Origin: Candidatus Ornithomonoglobus intestinigallinarum
GTDB taxonomy: Bacteria; Bacillota; Clostridia; UBA1381
Length of the DNA: 62,398 nucleotides
Assembly (NCBI GenBank): GCA_018715365.1
Contig: DVLU01000065.1
Coordinates: forward strand, 1 to 62,398
Direction: 5' to 3'
In this document: positions 51,294 to 59,003 of the stretch, one piece after another
Position numbering within the stretch: position 1 is the first letter of the stretch
Layout of the letters: each line of letters begins with the position of its first letter
Made by a program: the position numbers and the translations under genes
Notes under the pieces: generated by a model
What the model saw: only the letters and a program-made list of their open reading frames with translations
Database searches by the model: none
Told to the model about the DNA's origin: nothing

Positions 51294-51635
51294 TTATTCT
51301 CCGTTGCAGGTTATAACTATTTCGCGGCAATCGTCGCCCTTATCGGGAAGGCGTTTTATTGTCACGTCTATCGTATCGTCGGGCAGAATATCCTCTATAA
51401 GCTCCGCCCATTCGACAACGCACACTCCGTCGCCGTAAAAGTATTCGTCAAAGCCCGTTTCCGCCATGCCTTCGCTTCCGCCGGCGCGGTAAACGTCAAA
51501 ATGGTACAGCGGCAGCGCGCCCTCATACTCGTTTATTATCGTAAACGTCGGGCTTGTTACCGGCTCATCTATTCCCAGCCCCGCCGCAATACCGCGCGCG
51601 AACGCCGTTTTACCGGCGCCGAGGTCGCCGTACAT
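51294..51635 (-). CDS. tsaE: TsaE, ATPase of the t6A system (open frame from an internal Met; N-terminus disrupted)
   Basis: A P-loop ATPase with GDLGAGKTAFARG, SPTFTIINEYEG, YHFDVYR and VVEWAEL. From the first in-frame ATG (51635) the product is 113 residues and lacks about 30 N-terminal residues that form the first strand before the P-loop. The missing part is encoded just upstream in the same frame back to about 51725 but has no ATG, GTG or TTG. A well-placed ATG at 51727 with AGAGG upstream is in another frame. A 1-nt insertion in its A6 run, or loss of one TA from the (TA)4 that follows, would restore a full-length TsaE. Either the gene carries a frameshift, expression uses slippage, or the assembly has an error. 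Confidence 0.85.
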   Translation of the reverse strand: MYGDLGAGKTAFARGIAAGLGIDEPVTSPTFTIINEYEGALPLYHFDVYRAGGSEGMAETGFDEYFYGDGVCVVEWAELIEDILPDDTIDVTIKRLPDKGDDCREIVITCNGE

Positions 51636-51727
51636 ACATACGACGCTACCCGGCTCAAGCGCTTTTGCAAGCTCCGAGGCAACCGTTTCCGTTTCTTTTT
51701 CCGACGCGGTTATATATATTTTTTCAT
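51636..51727 (-). pseudogene. Out-of-frame N-terminal segment of tsaE with A6/(TA)4 tract
   Basis: On the minus strand the ATG at 51727 is followed by six A, then TATATATA, then ACCGCGTCGG. The ATG frame stops after five codons (TAA), but one extra A would give MKKIYITASEKETETVASEL, joined to the TsaE P-loop. The segment thus looks like the genuine start of tsaE, broken at a short homopolymer/dinucleotide tract. Confidence 0.7.
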
Positions 51728-51757
51728 ATTATACACAGCCTCTCATAAGAAAGCCCT

Positions 51758-53155
51758 TTACACGTTTTGCTCCTCGTTTTCCGCAAGCTTCAGTTTTTTA
51801 TACGCCTCTATCGCAATTGCGCATTCAACGCGCTTTTTCTCAAACTCGCAGGCAAGCTCATAGGGCTTGTTTATATCGCCGTTAAAATTATATGCGTTTG
51901 CCGAGCAGCCGCCGCTGCAATAGAATTTTGCAAAGCAGCCGCGGCACTTTTCCTTTGTGTAGATATTCGAACGCTCAAACGTATTTTTTATATCCTCGTC
52001 TATTTTGCCGTCGAATACATTTCCCATTTTGAATTTCTCGTTGCCCACAAACTGATGGCACGGATAAATATCGCCCTGCGGCGTTACGGCAAGATATTCA
52101 TGTCCCGCGCCGCAGCCCGAAAGCCGCTTTATCGCACACGGGCCCTGATCAAGGTCGATCATGAAATGGAAAAAGTTAAAGCCGCGTCCTTCGTCAAGCC
52201 GTTTTACAAACTCGTTTGTAAGCTTGTCATATTCCCCGCACACCTTTTCGATATGCTCCGCGGTAAGCGCATAATCCTCCGTTTCGGGCGCAACAACAGG
52301 CTCTACGCTCGTCTGCTTAAAGCCCAGGTCGGCAAGATGGATAACGTCCTTCGCAAAATCAACGTTATATGCCGTAAACGTGCCGCGGACATAATAATTC
52401 GTCTGATTGCGGCTTTCTGCCATATCCTTAAACTTCGGCACTATGGTATCGTATGAGCCGCTGCCGTCCGTTCTGTAACGGACACGGTCGTTTGTTTCCT
52501 TCGTCCCGTCTATCGAAAGCACGATATTTGACATATTTTCGTTCACGTAATTCTTTATTTCGTCGTTTAAAAGTATACCGTTTGTTGTTATGGTAAAACG
52601 GAAATTCTTGTCGTGCTTTTTTCCCTGCTCCTTTGCGTATTCCGTTATTTCCTTAACGACGCCAAAGTTCATAAGCGGCTCGCCGCCGAAATAGTCTATT
52701 TCGATATTGCGCCTTGAACCGCTGTTTGCTATAACAAAATCTATCGCTTTTTTGCCCACCTCTGCGCTCATAAGGCTTCTGCCGCCGTGAAACTCTCCCG
52801 TATCGGCAAAGCAGTATTTGCAGCGCAGGTTGCAGTCATGCGCAACATGAAGGCACAGCGCCTTAACAACCGACCTCTTGTTCCAGTGCTTTGCTATCGC
52901 CTCATACGTATCCGGGCTGAAAAGCTGCCCCGCTTCAAACAGCGCGCATATCTCAGCGTAAGCTTCCTCAAGCTCGCTTTCGGAATACTTGTCCTTCATT
53001 TTGTTTTTAACGTCATCCGGACATTTATCATGAGCTTCAAACGGCTCGCTTATATAGTCGAGCATATCGTAAACAACATCGTCAACAACATGCACCGCTC
53101 CCGAATAAATATCGAGCACTATATTAAAGCCGAGCTGCTTATATTTATGTATCAA
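51758..53155 (-). CDS. scfB: SCIFF peptide maturase, radical SAM/SPASM protein
   Basis: A 465-residue enzyme that installs thioether crosslinks in the SCIFF peptide. The N-terminal peptide-recognition region (MIHKYKQLGFNIVLDIYSGA) is followed by the radical SAM motif CNLRCKYCFAD (C-x3-C-x2-C) and a SPASM domain with many cysteines (CGAGHEYLAVTPQGDIYPCH; CRGCFAKFYCSGGC). It lies directly after the SCIFF precursor gene, separated by a terminator-like hairpin. Confidence 0.96.
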   Translation of the reverse strand: MIHKYKQLGFNIVLDIYSGAVHVVDDVVYDMLDYISEPFEAHDKCPDDVKNKMKDKYSESELEEAYAEICALFEAGQLFSPDTYEAIAKHWNKRSVVKALCLHVAHDCNLRCKYCFADTGEFHGGRSLMSAEVGKKAIDFVIANSGSRRNIEIDYFGGEPLMNFGVVKEITEYAKEQGKKHDKNFRFTITTNGILLNDEIKNYVNENMSNIVLSIDGTKETNDRVRYRTDGSGSYDTIVPKFKDMAESRNQTNYYVRGTFTAYNVDFAKDVIHLADLGFKQTSVEPVVAPETEDYALTAEHIEKVCGEYDKLTNEFVKRLDEGRGFNFFHFMIDLDQGPCAIKRLSGCGAGHEYLAVTPQGDIYPCHQFVGNEKFKMGNVFDGKIDEDIKNTFERSNIYTKEKCRGCFAKFYCSGGCSANAYNFNGDINKPYELACEFEKKRVECAIAIEAYKKLKLAENEEQNV

Positions 53156-53194
53156 TTCCTATTTCCCCTTACTGCTTATTTTGCTTATATCGTC

Positions 53195-53222
53195 AAAAAA
53201 GGGCAGTTTTTCCGCTGCCCTC
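53195..53222 (-). terminator. Hairpin terminator between SCIFF peptide and maturase
   Basis: On the minus strand, GGGCAG (53215-53220) pairs with CTGCCC (53201-53206), followed by TTTTTT (53195-53200). Partial termination here would keep peptide mRNA in excess over maturase mRNA. Confidence 0.85.
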
Positions 53223-53243
53223 GAATTATGACGCAAACCGTTA

Positions 53244-53384
53244 TCAGTTGTTTTCGCACTTCTGGTTTGCAACGGTGCATGACGTTTTGCATGCCGACTG
53301 GCATGAAGTCTGGCACTCGCCGCAGCCGCCGCGCTTTGCCGATTCCTTAAGATTTGCTTTGTTAAGTGTTGTAACGTGTTTCAT
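53244..53384 (-). CDS. scfA: SCIFF peptide (six cysteines in forty-five residues), ranthipeptide precursor
   Basis: A 46-residue peptide starting at the ATG at 53384 behind CAGGAGG (53393-53399). It begins MKHVTTLNKANLKESAKR and has the cysteine core GGCGECQTSCQSACKTSC, then VANQKCENN: six cysteines in the invariant SCIFF spacing. The family is nearly universal in Clostridia and its biological role is still uncertain. The maturase, a TIGR04086-like protein and yajC surround it in the usual order. Confidence 0.96.
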   Translation of the reverse strand: MKHVTTLNKANLKESAKRGGCGECQTSCQSACKTSCTVANQKCENN

Positions 53385-53431
53385 GTCGTTATCCTCCTGA
53401 TTAAAATTCTGTTTTTAACTCATTCACGGAT

Positions 53432-53440
53432 ATTATACCA
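53432..53440 (-). promoter_or_regulatory. Extended -10 promoter of the SCIFF gene
   Basis: TGGTATAAT on the minus strand (TATAAT at 53432-53437 with the TG extension). No good -35 is seen at the right distance. Confidence 0.6.
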
Positions 53441-53488
53441 TATCTTTTTCAAAAAGAAAAGAGGTTTTTGAGATTTTTTTCACATTTT

Positions 53489-53842
53489 TTATACCCTGCC
53501 TATAACGGCGCCGAAAATACTGCATGCAATAACTCCGGCGACAACGGCCAAAAGGCGGTAATTAAAATATATCCCGCCCTTTATGATGAGCGTTGCGGCC
53601 GCCATGACCGCAAGATACAAAATGCCCGTCATAAGGCAATGGAGCAATACTTTTCTTCCGGCGCTTTTTGCCGCCGCAACGGCTCCCGCAGCAACTCCGG
53701 CCGCCGTGCCTATGTATACGCCTATATTCACAAGCCTTTCGTCAATATCCGAAAAGTACAGCACCGCGGCCATTATAACGATAAACGCCGCCGTTACGGC
53801 AAGCGCAACAAGCGTTCCCTTTATGCTCGCCCTTATACTCAT
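53489..53842 (-). CDS. TIGR04086-like small membrane protein
   Basis: A 117-residue protein with four membrane segments (LVALAVTAAFIVIMAAVLY; GVYIGTAAGVAAGAVAAA; LLHCLMTGILYLAVMAAATL; LLAVVAGVIACSIFGAVIG). The start is the ATG at 53842, preceded by GTGAAGGAGG. This family is found between yajC and the SCIFF genes in many Clostridia. Its function is unknown; it may aid SCIFF export or membrane placement, by context only. Confidence 0.82.
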   Translation of the reverse strand: MSIRASIKGTLVALAVTAAFIVIMAAVLYFSDIDERLVNIGVYIGTAAGVAAGAVAAAKSAGRKVLLHCLMTGILYLAVMAAATLIIKGGIYFNYRLLAVVAGVIACSIFGAVIGRV

Positions 53843-53989
53843 AAAAAAACCTCCTTCACACGATTTATCAGATAACCGCAAAGCCTCGGCTGCCTAATAA
53901 TTTATATGAAAGAGGTCCGCAAATAATACCGCCGCGGCAATGCTTTGGCGATATTATTTTGCAAAACATTTAAAATAAGCCTTTTTATA

Positions 53990-54364
53990 TCAGTTGGAAA
54001 GCTTCTGCTCAACGGTTTTTATCGAATCTCTTTCCATTTTGATAAAGCTCTTTTCGTTGGGCGTTCCGACATTTCCCGTTTCAAGAATAACGGTATCATC
54101 CTTTATTCTCGATACCTTTCCGACAATACCGCCTATGGTAACGACCTTATCGCCCACCTTAAGTGCATTTATCATCGCCTTTGTTTCCTTTTCACGCTTG
54201 CGCTGCGGTCTTATCATCATAAAATACATAAGCGCTATTATGGCGATAAGCGGCAGGAACGTAACAACGCCCTGCATAACGGGCGACACCTCGGGCATTG
54301 CCGACGGCGCCGGTGTTGCCGCAGCTGTTTCGGCGGCATATGCCGCAATTCCGAACAGATTCAT
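53990..54364 (-). CDS. yajC: YajC, Sec translocase accessory subunit
   Basis: A 124-residue protein with one membrane helix (VVTFLPLIAIIALMYFMMI) followed by RPQRKREKETKAMINALKVGDKVVTIGGIVGKV, the YajC signature. It has an unusually long Ala/Pro-rich periplasmic N-terminus of about 30 residues. It associates with SecDF/YidC. The Shine-Dalgarno is AAGGAGAAG. Confidence 0.95.
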   Translation of the reverse strand: MNLFGIAAYAAETAAATPAPSAMPEVSPVMQGVVTFLPLIAIIALMYFMMIRPQRKREKETKAMINALKVGDKVVTIGGIVGKVSRIKDDTVILETGNVGTPNEKSFIKMERDSIKTVEQKLSN

Positions 54365-54456
54365 TTTAAGCTTCTCCTTATTCCTTATTATTCTTTATTT
54401 TTATTTCATGCCGTTTCCCCGTATAAGCTTAACACATATATAAGGAAACGCAAGAT

Positions 54457-54485
54457 ATTATATCACACCTCGGGCAGAGTTGCAA
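54457..54485 (-). promoter_or_regulatory. Promoter of yajC
   Basis: On the minus strand, TTGCAA (54480-54485) and TATAAT (54457-54462) have a 17-bp spacer, with an extended TGA before the -10. It shares the word GTGTGATATAATA with the rimP promoter. Confidence 0.8.
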
Positions 54486-54543
54486 GTATCCGTCCGAAAA
54501 TTTACAATTTATTAACGATTATTAATGATTCTGTCCGTTTGCG

Positions 54544-55209
54544 TCATTCGCCGTAAAGCTCCGTTATCCGCTCCGCCATATTTGCAAGCGCATCTTTTTC
54601 GGCAACAAGCTGCCAATGCTCCGCTATATGGCGCATGAGCTTTTCGCCGTAGCTGCACGAAGCGTATTCCCTAAGCACCGCCGACGTCTTCCTATGCTCC
54701 GCGGCGCTGCCGAACCGTACCGAAAAGCAATAGCTTTTGCCGGATCTGTACAGCGCGCCCGTTCCGATAACGCGTTTATCGGCGCGCATAAGCCCCTCGC
54801 ACATATCATTAAAGCTTTCGAACACAAATACCGCCGACACCTTGCCCTGCCTCGGCGCGCCTGTGCCGTGCGCCTGCTTCGTCCGGCCGTTTTCGCGGAC
54901 CGTCGCTTTTATATGTACTCCGCGTATGCCGCGCTTTTTTGCCGCTTCAAGGCGGCGCAGCTCTTTATCGGAAAGCCTGCTTATTATAAGCCACAGCTCG
55001 CCGGCGTCCGGCCTGTAGCGAACCTCAAGCCTTCCGCATACGGGATCAAAATCGGTCCTGCGGCGCATTTTGTCAAGCACCATTGCTATAAAATTGCGGA
55101 CGCCTTTTGAATTTGCCGTTACGTTTGCGGCGTCTATGCCGTATTCTCCGAGTTCTCCCGTTTTAAGAAGGATAATTACTTTATTCTTATCTATACGCTC
55201 TATTCGCAT
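54544..55209 (-). CDS. mecA: MecA-like ClpC adaptor protein
   Basis: A 221-residue protein. The N-terminal recognition domain begins MRIERIDKNKVIILLKTGELGEYGID as two adjoining stretches of the MecA pattern. The C-terminal ClpC-binding domain is recognisable as VFVFESFNDMCEGLM, RSGKSYCFSVRF and VLREYASCSYGEKLMRHIAEH. In Bacillus MecA the linker is long and acidic; here it is basic (AAKKRGIRGVHIKATVRENG). Its partner ClpC is encoded 40 kb to the left. The start has GGGGAGGAAGG upstream, and a -10 TATAAT lies at 55242-55247 (minus). Confidence 0.85.
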   Translation of the reverse strand: MRIERIDKNKVIILLKTGELGEYGIDAANVTANSKGVRNFIAMVLDKMRRRTDFDPVCGRLEVRYRPDAGELWLIISRLSDKELRRLEAAKKRGIRGVHIKATVRENGRTKQAHGTGAPRQGKVSAVFVFESFNDMCEGLMRADKRVIGTGALYRSGKSYCFSVRFGSAAEHRKTSAVLREYASCSYGEKLMRHIAEHWQLVAEKDALANMAERITELYGE

Positions 55210-55332
55210 AACCTTCCTCCCCTCTCGTTGCTTTCGCCTTCATTATACTACAGTTTTTCCGATTTGGGAATACCCTTTTAGAAATTTCTTTATAAAAATT
55301 TATACCTTTTTCGGAAATAGGGCGGCTGTAAG

Positions 55333-55362
55333 GTATATTAAACCATATTACAGGCAACAATA
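55333..55362 (+). promoter_or_regulatory. SigF-type (forespore) promoter of the M23 gene
   Basis: GTATA (55333-55337), 15 bp, then GGCAACAATA (55353-55362), which fits the forespore SigF pattern GYWTA and GGNNANANTA at every fixed position. It is 130 nt upstream of the SpoIIQ-like gene and on the same strand. No SigA-type promoter was seen there. Confidence 0.65.
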
Positions 55363-55412
55363 CAATTACAAAGCAGGTAAACATCGGCAAGGCTTTTGCC
55401 GTTTTACCCGAA

Positions 55413-55471
55413 TTAACGCCATGCCCGCCCGCAGGCGCGGCGTTAAAAACTATTTACAACCGTCTGCGGGC
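55413..55471 (+). other. Two mutually exclusive leader hairpins before the M23 gene
   Basis: Hairpin A: TTAACGCC (55413-55420) with GGCGTTAA (55439-55446). Hairpin B: GCCCGCAG (55427-55434) with CTGCGGGC (55464-55471). B uses the loop of A, so the two cannot form together. A switch in the leader is possible but unproven. Confidence 0.45.
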
Positions 55472-55493
55472 AGAAAGGCTATGGTGATAAAAT

Positions 55494-56288
55494 ATGGCAA
55501 AAGATGATAAAAAAGAAGCAAGGAGGCTGCCGGGCTTTTACATAGCACTTTGCTGCTGTGTACTTGTTATAGGCGCTGCCGGTTACTTTACCGAAAGAAA
55601 CAGCTCCGAGCCGCAGGTTGAAAGCACCGAGGGCTTCGGCGAAAGCATCGCCGCCGACAGCGTTTTGAACGGCGAAAGCGGGAATGAGCCGCGCGGGGAG
55701 GTTATATCGGTAAGCGAGGTTACAACGGCTGCCGATGAAACGCCCGTTCCGACAGCCGTTCCGGAGGAAACGGAAGCCGTTTCCTCCGAAGCGGAAGCTG
55801 CCGCCGGCACGCCCGCCGCAACGGACGAGCCCGCATATGCCGAAGATAATCCCGACACGGCTCCCGCCGCCGTAAGCATAGAAGCGGAGGAAATTTATTT
55901 TTCGTTCCCCGCGGGCGGCGAGATTTTGGCGCCGTATTCAAACGTGCTGTCGTTTAACGAGGCTCTCGGCGATTACAGAACACACAACGGCATAGACATT
56001 GCCGCCGATGAAGGCTGCAGCATCAGCGCCGCTGCCGACGGCACCGTTGAAAATATATTCACAAACGCATACGGAGAAGGCATAAGCATCGCCCATTCAA
56101 ACGGCTTCGTTTCAAAATATATGTGCCTCGGCGGCGTTGAAGCCCTTAAAACGGGCGACGCCGTAAAGCGCGGCGACGTTATAGGCACGGTCGGCGCAAG
56201 CAATGGCGAGAACACAAAGGAGCCGCACCTTCATTTTGAGCTTTACGAAAACGGCGCGCCCGTCAATCCGTCCGATTATCTTAAATAA
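55494..56288 (+). CDS. M23 (LytM) family protein, SpoIIQ-like
   Basis: A 264-residue membrane-anchored protein: one N-terminal helix (FYIALCCCVLVIGAAGYF, ~15-32), a low-complexity Ala/Glu/Pro linker, and a LytM domain (~135-264). Zinc ligands H164, D168 (THNGIDIAA) and H247 (HLHFEL) are present, but the catalytic His of the usual YxHL is replaced by Cys (KYMCLGG, C211), so peptidase activity is doubtful, as in Bacillus SpoIIQ. A SigF-like promoter and a BofC-like gene downstream support a sporulation role at the engulfing membrane. Confidence 0.8.
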   Translation: MAKDDKKEARRLPGFYIALCCCVLVIGAAGYFTERNSSEPQVESTEGFGESIAADSVLNGESGNEPRGEVISVSEVTTAADETPVPTAVPEETEAVSSEAEAAAGTPAATDEPAYAEDNPDTAPAAVSIEAEEIYFSFPAGGEILAPYSNVLSFNEALGDYRTHNGIDIAADEGCSISAAADGTVENIFTNAYGEGISIAHSNGFVSKYMCLGGVEALKTGDAVKRGDVIGTVGASNGENTKEPHLHFELYENGAPVNPSDYLK

Positions 56289-56308
56289 CATTTAAAGAGG
56301 TAACTGCC

Positions 56309-56677
56309 ATGAAAAAGGATATTGCAAGGAATACTCTTATAACGGCCGCATATGTATCAATGATGACGCTTTTCTTTTTCGGCGGCTACGCGCTCGGCAC
56401 ATCGCGCGCCAAAACCACCGCCGCAGTATCCGCAACGCCCGTCCCCGCAGTCCGTGCGGCAAGCACGTCCGCACAGGAAAGCGCGCATTATGAGCTTGTG
56501 CTCGAAAATTCGGAGCTGTTTCTGTACAAGCGCACGGGCACGGATTCGGAGCTTTTATATTCGCACCCGATAACGGAAAGCGTCTTTCCGCGCGAGGATC
56601 TCGACGAATTGAGAGGCGGAGTGTCTTTTGATACCTTAAAGGACGCGCAGAGCCTGCTCGAAAACTTCGTGAGCTGA
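56309..56677 (+). CDS. Small membrane protein with BofC-like C-terminal domain
   Basis: A 122-residue protein: one N-terminal membrane helix (LITAAYVSMMTLFFFGGYAL), a short linker, then YELVLENSELFLYKRTG and FPREDLDELRGGVSFDTLKDAQSLLENF, a pattern seen in the C-terminal domain of BofC-like clostridial proteins. It follows the SpoIIQ-like gene by 20 nt (AAAGAGGTAA as ribosome site). BofC controls SigK processing from the intermembrane space in Bacillus; here the role is inferred from domain and neighbour. Confidence 0.6.
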   Translation: MKKDIARNTLITAAYVSMMTLFFFGGYALGTSRAKTTAAVSATPVPAVRAASTSAQESAHYELVLENSELFLYKRTGTDSELLYSHPITESVFPREDLDELRGGVSFDTLKDAQSLLENFVS

Positions 56678-56802
56678 GCACAAGTTGCGCCCTCCGGAAA
56701 ACGGGCGTGCGGGCGCTTTATTCGTAATTGTTCATATAATATAAAACAAATATGAACTTTTTGTTAAATAGTGAAAACACAGAAAAACAGAGCATATAAA
56801 AG

Positions 56803-56847
56803 AAAACGGGAGATTTTTGGAGATTATTTCTTAAAATCTCCCGTTTT
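56803..56847 (+). terminator. Inverted repeat/terminator after the SpoIIQ-like operon
   Basis: The 15-bp perfect stem AAAACGGGAGATTTT (56803-56817) pairs with AAAATCTCCCGTTTT (56833-56847). It lies directly before the groES promoter and is the only gene-end signal in 56678-56850. Confidence 0.75.
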
Positions 56848-56853
56848 CGGGAA

Positions 56854-56882
56854 TTGATTATTTTGTGCGAAAAGGACATAAT
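56854..56882 (+). promoter_or_regulatory. Promoter of groES-groEL
   Basis: TTGATT (56854-56859) and CATAAT (56877-56882) with a 17-bp spacer, directly upstream of CIRCE. Confidence 0.8.
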
Positions 56883-56889
56883 AGCATTG

Positions 56890-57245
<356 letters not shown>

Positions 57246-57316
57246 TCCGTAAAAAAACATAATCGGCGTATTTTTTGCGCCGCACATATTATTCTTAATA
57301 ATTGAAAGATAATTGA

Positions 57317-58957
<1,641 letters not shown>

Positions 58958-58964
58958 TGATTTT

Positions 58965-58997
58965 AAAACGCGGGAGCTCAGGCCCCCGCGTTTTCTT
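58965..58997. terminator. Terminator after groEL
   Basis: The 10-bp stem AAAACGCGGG (58965-58974) pairs with CCCGCGTTTT (58985-58994), then CTTA. It lies between groEL and the convergent M56 gene. Confidence 0.88.
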
Positions 58998-59003
58998 ATG
59001 CCG

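Noticed and set aside
51264..51863. 199-codon plus-strand open frame opposite tsaB/tsaE
   Set aside because: It covers the ends of several minus-strand genes and has no ribosome site or family likeness.
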